From: an uncultured Saprospiraceae bacterium
Lineage (GTDB): Bacteria > Bacteroidota > Bacteroidia > Chitinophagales > Saprospiraceae
Assembly (NCBI GenBank): GCA_938002705.1
Contig: CALLAG010000241.1
Coordinates: 1-10,633, forward strand
Reading direction: 5' to 3'
DNA length: 10,633 nucleotides
The notes beneath the pieces were generated by a model. It worked only from the letters and a program-made list of their open reading frames with translations. It searched no databases and was not told where the DNA came from. Made by a program: the position numbers and the translations under genes. Shown here piece after piece: positions 1-7,783 of this stretch (within the stretch, counting starts at the first letter, position 1; the number at the start of each line of letters is the position of its first letter).

Positions 1-70
1 TCTCTTGTAGATGGCTGTAGTATTATGTGATAACTCACATTTAGACAATGATATTAGTACTTATATAGTT

Positions 71-112
71 CCAAAAGTATTACTATTTGTACGAATTATG
101 TACAAATAGTAT
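71..112. repeat. Palindromic unit, copy 1 (12-bp perfect inverted repeat, 7-nt spacer)
   Basis: Left arm TACTATTTGTAC lies at 81-92, the spacer GAATTAT at 93-99 and right arm GTACAAATAGTA at 100-111, which is a perfect 12-bp inverted repeat. The flank CCAAAAGT before it is also shared with copy 2, so the repeated unit is about 42 bp. It could be a dimeric-regulator operator, a REP-like extragenic palindrome, or a transcript hairpin. No strong T-run follows on the plus strand. Reading on the minus strand the arm is followed by a short CTTTT, so a weak terminator for a leftward gene is possible but not favoured. Confidence 0.8.
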
Positions 113-219
113 CATTATTTGGATTTGTAATCAGTGATTACAGTGATTTTATGATTATAGAGGTGTAGGTACAGTGCTACAAATGAACTCTATTATTAAC
201 TATGTGGGATATTATCTGT

Positions 220-261
220 CTAAAAGTTATACTATTTGTACAATTTATGTACAAATAGTAT
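220..261. repeat. Palindromic unit, copy 2 (12-bp perfect inverted repeat, 7-nt spacer)
   Basis: The same arms as copy 1 recur exactly: TACTATTTGTAC at 230-241 and GTACAAATAGTA at 249-260, with spacer AATTTAT at 242-248. Comparing the two 42-base units by eye gives 37 identical positions. All five differences fall in the flank or spacer and none in the arms. Arm conservation with spacer drift is what selection on a dyad or a stem would leave. The start of this copy lies 149 bp downstream of copy 1 and about 205 bp before the barrel-gene ATG. Confidence 0.8.
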
Positions 262-397
262 TGTGATTATAATGTGCTATTATCATTCTATCACCATATC
301 GCCTTACTCTTATAGCCTTTCGAATGAGATAATAACCATTCAACGGAAAATAAGCCCACTTCATCGTATTAGTATCGGTTCTGTAATGATGTCATCT

Positions 398-405
398 TAC
401 ATTTG
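398..405 (+). promoter_or_regulatory. Possible Bacteroidota -7 promoter box
   Basis: TACATTTG matches the Bacteroidota sigma-A -7 consensus TAnnTTTG. I see no convincing TTG at the expected -33 position, so this is a half-match. If real, the 5' untranslated leader would be only about 10-20 nt before the ATG at 425. That leader is A-rich (ACCAAAAAA) and lacks a clear Shine-Dalgarno, which is normal in this phylum. Confidence 0.3.
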
Positions 406-424
406 AATTATCAAAACCAAAAAA

Positions 425-2866
425 ATGAAAAACCTTCTAACATTTACACAATCAAAAAAATCACATTCTCTTAGAATCATCGGTATTAGTATTCTTATGT
501 CTATACTATGTATTACTACAGATGCACAGAGTATAACTGGTAAGGTCACAGATACTGATGGCGAACCGATATTCTACGCAACGGCGGCCATCTATAATCA
601 ATCTGATAGTACGGTCGTGTCCGCAGAGTCTACAGATGCTAATGGGCTATTCGAAATTAAAAAAGTGAAGGATGGGCAGTATTATCTTGTCATATCTATG
701 TTAGGGTACAAAGAATATATAGTCAATGATATCAATATCCCATCAGAGAGGCCTACATTCTTTGATATAGATATGGAAGGTGATGCAGCAATATTATCTA
801 CAGTAGAGATCAAGGAGAGGTTACCACTTCTGGAACAGAAGGCAGATAAGCTCATCGTGAATGTATCGGATAATATTACTAATACAAGTGGTAGCTTAAT
901 AGATGTCATGCGTAAAGTACCAGGTATGATTGTAGTCAATGATAGACTGACGATGGCGGGATCAGGTACTCCTACAATTCTTATCAACGGGAAGTCTACG
1001 CAGTATATGGATATACAATCGCTACTCAGAGATATGCCGGGTGATAATATTAAGAAAGTAGAAATTATCCACCAACCAGGAGCAGAGTATGAAGCATCAG
1101 GTAGTGGGCCGATATTGAATATAATATTAAAAAAGAATAGCCTATTCGGGACTAACGGATCGGCTTCAGTCGGTGTGGGAAAAGGAGAGCTATGGGACTA
1201 TAATACGGGTCTGAATATAAGCCACTATGCTGGTAATATTAATATCCTGGGTGGGATAGGATACAGTCGCAATGCTTATGTAGATGAGTTATTTCTTACC
1301 AGGAGATTGACGACAATATCAGAAGGAGTTAACGGTGTGTATACGCAGAGAAACGTAGATAAGGCCACTCCTGCAACTTACAGAGGTAACATACGATTAG
1401 ACTGGGATGCGACGAGCAGACACAGGTTTGGCTTAGAATCTAAGTATTATAATAATAGTAATGCTCGTATAAGTAATAATGTAACAGAAGTAGATCTGAC
1501 GGGTGCTAATAGTCAAGATTATAGATTAGATACGGATAATGATATAGATAGATCATGGACATATCTATCAGTTAACCCTTACTACATATTTGAAATAGAT
1601 ACGGCAGGTCAGAAGCTTGAGATAGATGCTAATTTTTCTAACTATAGTATAGAAGGTGTTAATACATTGACTACGGTTAATAATGTCACTTCTGATGTGG
1701 AGCAGCAACGATATACACAACCCGGTAACAATGATATTTTTGCAAATTCTATAGATTACACTTTGCCACTTAATAAGATATTCGAATTAAAGACAGGAGT
1801 AAGGTATAGTAAGGCGGAACTGGATAATAATCTACTATCAGAATTTGATGTAGATGGTGAGTGGATCAATAATCGGAATCAGAGCAATCATTACTTATTC
1901 GATGAGACAGTATATGCTGCGTATAGTAAGTTATCATTCGTGCAAGGCGACTGGTCAGGAACTGCTGGGCTGAGATATGAGAGAAGTGAGTCTGTGGGTA
2001 CTTCTCTGACATTAGATTCTACGCTTACGAGAGATATCTCTAAGTTGTTTCCGAGTTTTAGTGTCTCTAAGAAATTAGGCTCTATATTGACATCGACGAT
2101 TTCTTATAGTTATAGAATAGATAGACCAAGATATTCTACATTGAATCCATTTATATTTTATCTCGATCCATTTACTGCAGAGAGGGGTAATCCTAATATT
2201 CTTCCTGAGCTGACACATAGTAGCAAGTTTACATTAAGTTATGAAGGGCAGCCATTCTTTAATATCGAGTATAAGAAATCTAATAATGCCATCGTAGAAG
2301 TGACAGAACAAGATCCCAATTCTGAAGAAGCATTTAAGACAGATATCAACTTTGATGATCAGACGATATGGAGTGGTAGTTTGTTCTTTCCATTAGATTT
2401 TATCCCTGGTATCAGTGGGTATGGGGGAGTGATATTAACTCAGAATTCTTATAACTCATTCTATAATGGGGAGGTCTTCGAAAGGTCAAAATTTAATACG
2501 ACAACATTTATACAAGCAGAATTCAAATTACCTTTTAATATAGATGGTGAGATAGGTGGGTGGTACACGAGTGGCTCACAAGAAGGTATATTTACAGCAG
2601 AGTATCTTTATGGAACAAGTTTTGGCTTATCTAAGAAGATCATGGATGGTAATGGTAAGGTGAGTATAGGAGTAGAAGATTTTACTAATAGATTCTGGAA
2701 TGCGACTGTAGATTATCAGCAAGATATGGAGTTAATGTCTACATGGCAGGCACCTACGGTAAGTATGAGATTTAGTTATAAATTTGGTAATCAACATCTT
2801 AAGTCTAAATCAAAAACTACAGGTAGTGCTTCAGAAGAATTAAGAAGGGCTTCTCAAGGAAACTAA
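425..2866 (+). CDS. TonB-receptor-like outer-membrane beta-barrel protein (CarboxypepD_reg + plug + PF14905-type barrel)
   Basis: This is an 813-residue protein. An N-terminal signal peptide has its hydrophobic core at about residues 18-31 and probably cleaves at DA|QS (34/35). A carboxypeptidase-regulatory-like beta-sandwich follows at about 36-105 (start SITGKVTDTDGEPI, with the NGLFEI strand). A plug-like region spans about 127-237, including ILINGK, the IKKVEII strand and the PGAEYEASGSGPILNIILKK run that is typical of the outer-membrane barrel family PF14905. The rest is a strand-rich barrel ending in MRFSYKFGNQ plus a polar tail. Length is normal for the family. I see no clear TonB box, so active transport is not proven and the ligand is unknown. 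It is the first gene of an operon; the kinase ATG lies 1 nt past its TAA. Family members may be transporters or surface receptors. Linkage to a two-component pair favours a sensing or regulated role, which is inference. Confidence 0.88.
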   Translation: MKNLLTFTQSKKSHSLRIIGISILMSILCITTDAQSITGKVTDTDGEPIFYATAAIYNQSDSTVVSAESTDANGLFEIKKVKDGQYYLVISMLGYKEYIVNDINIPSERPTFFDIDMEGDAAILSTVEIKERLPLLEQKADKLIVNVSDNITNTSGSLIDVMRKVPGMIVVNDRLTMAGSGTPTILINGKSTQYMDIQSLLRDMPGDNIKKVEIIHQPGAEYEASGSGPILNIILKKNSLFGTNGSASVGVGKGELWDYNTGLNISHYAGNINILGGIGYSRNAYVDELFLTRRLTTISEGVNGVYTQRNVDKATPATYRGNIRLDWDATSRHRFGLESKYYNNSNARISNNVTEVDLTGANSQDYRLDTDNDIDRSWTYLSVNPYYIFEIDTAGQKLEIDANFSNYSIEGVNTLTTVNNVTSDVEQQRYTQPGNNDIFANSIDYTLPLNKIFELKTGVRYSKAELDNNLLSEFDVDGEWINNRNQSNHYLFDETVYAAYSKLSFVQGDWSGTAGLRYERSESVGTSLTLDSTLTRDISKLFPSFSVSKKLGSILTSTISYSYRIDRPRYSTLNPFIFYLDPFTAERGNPNILPELTHSSKFTLSYEGQPFFNIEYKKSNNAIVEVTEQDPNSEEAFKTDINFDDQTIWSGSLFFPLDFIPGISGYGGVILTQNSYNSFYNGEVFERSKFNTTTFIQAEFKLPFNIDGEIGGWYTSGSQEGIFTAEYLYGTSFGLSKKIMDGNGKVSIGVEDFTNRFWNATVDYQQDMELMSTWQAPTVSMRFSYKFGNQHLKSKSKTTGSASEELRRASQGN

Positions 2867-2867
2867 T

Positions 2868-3872
2868 ATGGATAAGAAACCGATACGTTCTGACTGGTAT
2901 ATCATCGCTATATTTTTCATGATAAGTATTGTGATTACGCTCTTTGGTAGCGATAATTATGACAGTATATATCTGAGAGTATATGATACCGCTGTATATG
3001 TATTATCTGCGATTTCTGTTACGTATCTGATCGTATATGTTTTATTCCCAAAATACTTTCCGCAGCGTAAGATATTTGTTCTATTATTTTGGATAGTATT
3101 AGTGATGACTCTTGTCGGCGTCATCGAATACTTCGCTTACAGAATTGTAAACGGAATAGAGATGAAGCAGCTTCAGGCGTTCTACAAACCCAAATTATAT
3201 CTATGGGCTGTTATCTCATCTTCTGAGAATGCGGGAATATTAGTGGGTATATTATTGGGAAAAAAATTCTATGACGTACAATTAGATATGGAAAAGAAAG
3301 AAAAGGAAATACGAACAAGTGAGTTACGTAGACTGAAGGCACAAGTAGATCCACACTTTCTATTTAATAATCTGAATACAGTAGATGCACTCATAGATTC
3401 TGATCCTAAAGTCGCTAAGTCTTACCTGAAGCATCTCTCAGAACTCTATAGATATCTGATAAAAACCAAAGATGATGAAGTCGTTGGTCTCGATGAGGAA
3501 TTAGAGTTTGCTCAGAACTATGTCTACCTAATAGAAAAAAGATTTGGCGGAGCATTTCAGTTTGTCATTGAAGCTCAGAACGGGACAGTGGATTATCTCA
3601 TCCCTCCTGGTGCTCTACAGACTGTATTAGAAAATGTGGTAAAGCATAACAGTGGAAGTAATGAGTCACCTATTACTACTTATATAACATTAGATGGTGA
3701 CTTCCTTAATGTCAAGAACAATAAAATATCAAGAGTCAAATCTCAAGCTAAATCTGGTACGGGCTTGAATAACTTGATAGCCAGATACACATTACTGACT
3801 GACAAGAAAGTACAGGTCTCTGATGACGTATCTTACACAATATCATTACCTATTCTAAAATCAATAGACTAA
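2868..3872 (+). CDS. LytS/YehU-type sensor histidine kinase (His_kinase PF06580 + HATPase)
   Basis: This is a 334-residue inner-membrane kinase that should phosphorylate the regulator encoded just downstream. Four hydrophobic segments (about 11-27, 41-60, 69-94, 111-131) form a compact membrane domain with no recognisable extracytoplasmic sensor domain. A short charged linker helix (about 138-155) leads into the PF06580 motif QVDPHFLFNNLN at 159-170, with phospho-acceptor His163. The ATP-binding part has an N box LENVVKHN (254-261) and a glycine loop GTGLNN (297-302), then ends about 30 residues later, as is usual for this short class. The ATG is 1 nt after the barrel stop and the TAA shares its last A with the regulator ATG, so the three genes should be co-transcribed and translationally coupled. 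Because the protein is almost all membrane plus catalytic core, the signal is probably sensed within the membrane or through a partner. Confidence 0.9.
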   Translation: MDKKPIRSDWYIIAIFFMISIVITLFGSDNYDSIYLRVYDTAVYVLSAISVTYLIVYVLFPKYFPQRKIFVLLFWIVLVMTLVGVIEYFAYRIVNGIEMKQLQAFYKPKLYLWAVISSSENAGILVGILLGKKFYDVQLDMEKKEKEIRTSELRRLKAQVDPHFLFNNLNTVDALIDSDPKVAKSYLKHLSELYRYLIKTKDDEVVGLDEELEFAQNYVYLIEKRFGGAFQFVIEAQNGTVDYLIPPGALQTVLENVVKHNSGSNESPITTYITLDGDFLNVKNNKISRVKSQAKSGTGLNNLIARYTLLTDKKVQVSDDVSYTISLPILKSID

Positions 3873-4639
3873 TGAAGATATTAATATTCGAAGATGAGAT
3901 TCCAGCATATGACAAGCTACTCGTGTACCTCAATAAAGCTCTACCTAATGCTCAGATAATAGGGTGGGGAAGGTCGACGGTAGAAGCGGAACATTTCCTT
4001 AATAAGCATAGTGATGTAGACTTAATATTCTCTGATATCAAATTATTAGATGGGTTAAGCTTTGAAGTTTTTGAAAAAATAGAAGTCAAGTGTCCTATCA
4101 TTTTCTGTACTGCATTTGATGAGTTTCTGTTTCAAGCTTTTCAGACGAATGGTATAGCATATTTGCTTAAGCCTTATTCTGAAGAAAATTTTACGGACGC
4201 TCTAAGTAAGTACCGATCCTTATTCGGAACTAAACAAAAAGCGATAGATAAAAGTGTAATTTCTGAATTGAAAAACATACTGCAAGAAGAAGTAAAATCC
4301 TATAAGCAACGCTTCAGTATCAAAAAGAAAACGGGGATTAAGTTATTAGCCGCAGAAAAGATTGTGCTCTTTGAAGCAAGTGGAGATTTTAGTTTCGCAT
4401 ATGATGATAATGGAGAGAAACATATCGTCAATTATTCTATAGGCGATATAGAGAGTAGGGTAGATCCTGGTATTTTCTTCCGTATCAATAGGAGTGAGAT
4501 ACTGAGCATAGACTATATCGAAAAAATAGAACCCTACTTCAAGAATCGCTTAGCGATTAAGATCGGTGTACTTGAGGACTTGCGGCATACAAGTTCTGGT
4601 AAGACTAAAGACTTCAGAAAGTGGTTAGACGAGACTTAA
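3872..4639 (+). CDS. LytTR-family response regulator (receiver + LytTR DNA-binding domain)
   Basis: This is a 255-residue cytoplasmic transcription regulator. The receiver domain (about 1-115) keeps the full phosphorylation set: acidic pair Glu7/Asp8, phospho-acceptor Asp55 in LIFSDIKLLDG, Thr80 in CTAFDE, and Lys100 in LLKPY. A charged linker (about 116-145) leads to a LytTR domain (about 147-255). That domain shows the family patterns FEASGDFSFAY, FFRINRSEILSIDYIEKIE and a C-terminal FRKWLD. LytTR proteins bind direct repeats through a beta-rich fold rather than a helix-turn-helix. The ATG overlaps the kinase stop (TAATG), which identifies the kinase as cognate partner. A likely target is the leader at 1-424 (autoregulation), but its perfect palindromes are not the usual LytTR direct-repeat layout. 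The last gene of the operon ends 35 bp from a convergent gene. Confidence 0.9.
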   Translation: MKILIFEDEIPAYDKLLVYLNKALPNAQIIGWGRSTVEAEHFLNKHSDVDLIFSDIKLLDGLSFEVFEKIEVKCPIIFCTAFDEFLFQAFQTNGIAYLLKPYSEENFTDALSKYRSLFGTKQKAIDKSVISELKNILQEEVKSYKQRFSIKKKTGIKLLAAEKIVLFEASGDFSFAYDDNGEKHIVNYSIGDIESRVDPGIFFRINRSEILSIDYIEKIEPYFKNRLAIKIGVLEDLRHTSSGKTKDFRKWLDET

Positions 4640-4668
4640 CTGATTAGCACTTGTAACATACTTGATGT

Positions 4669-4689
4669 TCAGAATTAATTAGATTCTGA
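4669..4689. terminator. Weak hairpin at the convergent 3' ends
   Basis: TCAGAAT (4669-4675) pairs with ATTCTGA (4683-4689) around a 7-nt loop. It sits between two converging operons and overlaps the stop codon of the minus-strand TolC-like gene. There is no T-run on either side, so it is not a canonical intrinsic terminator. It may be a bidirectional 3'-end stabiliser or chance. Confidence 0.25.
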
Positions 4690-5883
4690 TAGTAGGTAAT
4701 TCTTAAATGGTGTGTTGAAGAGTAACTCTTTCTTATTGAGATACTCTAAGTAAGTATCGATTATCTCAAATTTTAATTTTAGAATATCCATCTGTTCTTT
4801 TATGATCATCTCTTTCTGTAGTAGTAAGAATAATGGGTTAGGGTCGTTGTATGCTTGGTAGGTGGCTATTATATTGTCAGAGTTAGTCTGCATGTCCTTG
4901 AGTGTGATCTCTCGCATAGCGTACACGTCAGTCATAATTATAATCTCATCGTACAGATCTTGTAATTCTTTATTTTGTCTGAGTAGTCTATTGTTTTGCT
5001 TCAGCTCAAGTTCTGTTTTCTTATTTTGTAGTTCAGCTATTTTAAGTTTGGATTTGCTATCCATTATAGGTAGCTGAAAAGCTGCGGTGACAGACAACCT
5101 CTCTCTGAGCGGATCTATCGTAGGCCCATTATAGTCTAACTGAAGAAAGTCAAAGTATGTACTGGACTCTGCTTTTCTTAATACTATTTCAGAATCTATG
5201 ATATGTTGCTCTACAGAGTATGTTGATGGTACTGCTGTCTCACTATTATTGATCTGTGTCAGGTTATCTCTGATAGAAGTTACATCTATCATGGAGCTCC
5301 AGTCTATGGAGTTGTTACTATCTACTATGAGTTGTCTTATTTTTTGATTTTCAAATATTTTGACTTCTATTTCTGATATTTCCTTCTGGATATCGAGCCA
5401 GTCGATGGCATAGCTTTTTTTTGTATTAAGTAATCTTTCATAGACGATATCTTGATCTTGCAATACTTCTAATAGCTCACTTAATAAAGATGACTGTGAT
5501 TCTATCTTATAGTTTGTTACAGCAGCTTCGTATGCAGATACGATAGACATTGTGTAATTGCTATTAGTCATGACTGTGTACTTGTCAGTGTAGGCATCTA
5601 CTAAGTTATCTATGGCACGATTAACCTTACGAGAGCTGGGAGTTAATCTAAATGAGTATTGTTGCCGAGCTATGTCAAATTCGTCAGTTTCGGTTCTGAT
5701 TTCAGCACGGTCGATCCAAGATGTATTGACATCGGGAAATTGTAGTTTATTCTCATTATCATCAGAACTATATAATTCGCTAAAAAAGTAATTATCAAAA
5801 TCCAGTAATTTCTGAGCTGATAGTGGGTCGCTGATGATGTGAGTGACCACGAGTAATATTGTCAGTGGAAGTCGATATCTCAT
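4675..5883 (-). CDS. TolC-like outer-membrane efflux/secretion channel (OEP-like), divergent
   Basis: This is a 402-residue exported protein. A signal peptide covers residues 1-23 (hydrophobic core LTILLVVTHII, likely cleavage LSA|QK). The remainder is largely long amphipathic helix. A second helical half begins after a strand-like segment at about 255-276 (LSVTAAFQLPIMD) followed by a Lys/Glu/Gln-rich coiled coil. This strand-then-coiled-coil order resembles the second half of TolC-family proteins, where a small beta-barrel strand precedes periplasmic helices. At about 400 residues it is somewhat shorter than typical OEP proteins, and similarity is structural rather than motif-perfect, so the call is moderate. 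It is the third gene of an operon, and its ATG overlaps the TGA of the HlyD-like gene in an ATGA junction, implying translational coupling. That pairing strongly supports an outer-membrane exit-duct role. Confidence 0.62.
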   Translation of the reverse strand: MRYRLPLTILLVVTHIISDPLSAQKLLDFDNYFFSELYSSDDNENKLQFPDVNTSWIDRAEIRTETDEFDIARQQYSFRLTPSSRKVNRAIDNLVDAYTDKYTVMTNSNYTMSIVSAYEAAVTNYKIESQSSLLSELLEVLQDQDIVYERLLNTKKSYAIDWLDIQKEISEIEVKIFENQKIRQLIVDSNNSIDWSSMIDVTSIRDNLTQINNSETAVPSTYSVEQHIIDSEIVLRKAESSTYFDFLQLDYNGPTIDPLRERLSVTAAFQLPIMDSKSKLKIAELQNKKTELELKQNNRLLRQNKELQDLYDEIIIMTDVYAMREITLKDMQTNSDNIIATYQAYNDPNPLFLLLQKEMIIKEQMDILKLKFEIIDTYLEYLNKKELLFNTPFKNYLLSESN

Positions 5884-6929
5884 TTAGGTACACTTATGGT
5901 ATTAGTAGCAGAGTCGTCTTCTATGGGCATGGATGATACTAATTCTAATATTGTTTTTTCTTTTTGTAGAAATTGGTTCTGCTCAGGTATGCTGACGATG
6001 ATTTCTCTACCGAATGTTTTGATGTCTTCTCGCTTTCTTAGCCTCGGGGGTATCTCTACGATTCTGGATCCGAGACCTATGACCTTACCGTTATACTTTA
6101 TGTTTTCGTCTTTTGTAGATTTGACGACGATCTTGTCTTCTAAGTTTATTTGCATAATAAAGTCTTCTTGTATAAATCCCTTAATGATAGATGGATTAGG
6201 CTCGTAGAAGGATAAGAGGGTCTTGTATGAGGTGAAGTGTTCTTCCTCTTTGCAGTATATGTTGCCTATAAGACCATCCTTAGGTGCTATCATAGATATC
6301 TCTATGGAGGACTGTGTCTCGTCATGTAATTTTTCTTGGGATAATCTTTCTATTTCAGAATCGTATGGTCTGTTACCTATGCTTAATTCTTCTTCTTTGT
6401 TTTTTATTTTCTGGTCATATAGCTTAGAGACTCTCTGATATTCTTCTTCTAATGTTTGTAGTTCGTCAGCTATGGTGGTGTTGTTTTGAGAGGGTTTGGT
6501 GACAGACTTGAGACCTTCATATAATTCATTAGTGAATTCTCTATCGCTGATTAAGTTGTTTTTCCTATTAGTGATTGCTGATAGCTCAATTGATTTCTCC
6601 TCTTTGATAAGTTTTATCTGACCTTCTATTTTATTGATCCATATTTTTTTTTCGGCGAGGATACCCTCTTTTTTATAGTCTTGATCTATGAATTTAATAT
6701 CGTTCTCTTTTCTGATTACATCGAGAATAGGTGTATCTTTTTTGATCTGCTGTCCTGGGAGTACATGTATTTTTTTGACTTGTACCGGATGGTTAAAGTT
6801 GATCTCTGTTTCTTTATTTTCAGCATAACCGTAGAAGGATATGATGTTAGACTTATGTTTTTTCTGTAATAAGAAAAGTGATACAGCGATCATCAGAATA
6901 GCGATATAGAATAGATTGATATACTTCAT
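5880..6929 (-). CDS. HlyD-like periplasmic adaptor (membrane fusion protein)
   Basis: From the ATG at 6929 the protein has 349 residues. One N-terminal membrane anchor (about 4-22) precedes a biotinyl/lipoyl-like half (about 42-71, with VKKIHVLPGQQIKKDTPILD). A long charged helical hairpin follows (about 75-210), then the second lipoyl half (about 213-243, IAPKDGLIGNIYCKEEE) and a beta-barrel domain (about 246-300, with IIKGFIQEDF and the NGKVIGLGSR strand). This is the HlyD/membrane-fusion layout, bridging an inner-membrane component to an outer-membrane duct. The frame extends 10 codons upstream to a TTG at 6959 inside the DUF4956 gene. I prefer the ATG because it is 4 nt after the DUF4956 stop and puts the anchor directly at the N terminus. 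It lies between DUF4956 and TolC-like genes with no ABC or RND partner. The single cysteine is not in a lipobox. Confidence 0.78.
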   Translation of the reverse strand: MKYINLFYIAILMIAVSLFLLQKKHKSNIISFYGYAENKETEINFNHPVQVKKIHVLPGQQIKKDTPILDVIRKENDIKFIDQDYKKEGILAEKKIWINKIEGQIKLIKEEKSIELSAITNRKNNLISDREFTNELYEGLKSVTKPSQNNTTIADELQTLEEEYQRVSKLYDQKIKNKEEELSIGNRPYDSEIERLSQEKLHDETQSSIEISMIAPKDGLIGNIYCKEEEHFTSYKTLLSFYEPNPSIIKGFIQEDFIMQINLEDKIVVKSTKDENIKYNGKVIGLGSRIVEIPPRLRKREDIKTFGREIIVSIPEQNQFLQKEKTILELVSSMPIEDDSATNTISVPK

Positions 6930-6933
6930 GTGC

Positions 6934-7674
6934 TTATAACTTGGTCTCAGATTCTCCAAATCTTAATCTGACGTCAGAAATGTCTTCTATGTTGTCTAGT
7001 GCTTCTGCAAGTAATCGTGATTGATTTTCATTTTGCATCAGTAGTTGATAATTATACTCTTTAGTGACTTCTACCTTTACTCTATCTATAACTACTCCTT
7101 CTTCGTTTTTTACAGCTTTGGTTTTCTTTAAGTTAGAATACTTTTCTGATAGGAGTTTGTATTTCTTGCTATGTTTTCTGAGTACATCAGTGATAGGGCT
7201 TATACTTTTGCTATCAAGAGTCGTACTGAACTTAAGGGACCCTACAAGAATATCTTGAGTGCCCAGTTGCGAGAACCTGAATATGATAGCCGCAATACAG
7301 AAAGCTGTACTTCCTATGAATGCAATGGTAAATCCATATACCCCACATGCGATACCATTAGCTAATGCTGCGAATACGAATGCTATGTTACGTGGATTGT
7401 CAAGCTTAGTTCTAAATCTTATTATGGCGAGGGCACCCAGCATACCTAATCCTCGTGCAAGAGAATCTCCTATGGCCTGTATAACCATAGCGGCTACGAT
7501 AGACAATAGTACCATACTCTGCATAAAGTTGTCAGATTTCTCAATCGTCGGCGTGGTCCACTGGTAGACTATAGCGACCATAGATGATAACAGAAATGAA
7601 CACATCACTGTGATCAGTATACCGAATGCTGTAGGGTTTTCGGTATAATTATGTGTCAGTAAAAAATCGAACAT
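6934..7674 (-). CDS. DUF4956 family integral membrane protein
   Basis: This is a 246-residue inner-membrane protein. Hydrophobic segments lie at about 17-38, 50-68, 74-86, 98-115 and 117-133, followed by a soluble C-terminal domain (about 134-246) rich in charged residues. The family signature is very clear at 74-111: RGLGMLGALAIIRFRT, then a LDNPRNIAFVFAALANGIACG-type segment, the hallmark core of DUF4956 (PF16316). The biochemical function of the family is not established. Known members are often encoded beside VTC-type polyphosphate polymerases and CotH proteins. Here it heads a minus-strand operon with HlyD-like and TolC-like genes, the HlyD ATG being 4 nt past its stop. A CotH gene lies upstream on the same strand but behind a terminator. 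Context suggests it could be the inner-membrane part of an export complex, which is inference. No clear TAnnTTTG promoter is visible upstream. Confidence 0.92.
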   Translation of the reverse strand: MFDFLLTHNYTENPTAFGILITVMCSFLLSSMVAIVYQWTTPTIEKSDNFMQSMVLLSIVAAMVIQAIGDSLARGLGMLGALAIIRFRTKLDNPRNIAFVFAALANGIACGVYGFTIAFIGSTAFCIAAIIFRFSQLGTQDILVGSLKFSTTLDSKSISPITDVLRKHSKKYKLLSEKYSNLKKTKAVKNEEGVVIDRVKVEVTKEYNYQLLMQNENQSRLLAEALDNIEDISDVRLRFGESETKL

Positions 7675-7783
7675 ATTCTATATTGATATTCAGATATAAG
7701 CTAAATATGAAGAAAAATATTATAGTAGAGTACCTCTATCTACTACATTCTTGGCTGAACAGAAAATTGAAATTTTCTTAAGC

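Larger units (their letters stand above)
1..424. promoter_or_regulatory. Dyad-rich non-coding leader upstream of the barrel/kinase/regulator operon
   Basis: I see no supportable gene in these 424 bases in either direction. The stretch is AT-rich and unusually dense in inverted repeats. There are two copies of a 42-bp palindromic unit (71-112 and 220-261), a 7-bp dyad with a single central base at 127-141, and TGTGA-N4-TCACA at 26-39. Near the gene, 383-400 is an imperfect dyad (GTAATGATG against CATCTTAC). It overlaps a Bacteroidota-like -7 box at 398-405. The clustering immediately upstream of an operon that encodes a membrane receptor and its own regulator points to a control region, but no binding protein can be named from sequence. 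Confidence 0.5.

Noticed and set aside
71..261. CRISPR array
   Set aside because: There are only two repeat units, with a spacing of over 100 bp and long arms. There is no series of uniform spacers and no cas genes.
220..261. Rho-independent terminators of an upstream gene
   Set aside because: The hairpins lack a run of T on the plus strand and only a short CTTTT follows on the minus strand. Two near-identical copies with conserved flanks fit an operator or repeat element better.
682..987. Minus-strand open frame opposite the barrel gene
   Set aside because: It is antisense to the plug region, which has convincing family motifs. It has no start context or domain of its own.
2868..3872. Degenerate, possibly inactive kinase because the DxGxG-like box is not obvious
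   Set aside because: His163, the N box and the GTGLNN loop are intact. Short LytS-type kinases of Bacteroidota commonly have a weak middle box, so inactivity cannot be argued.
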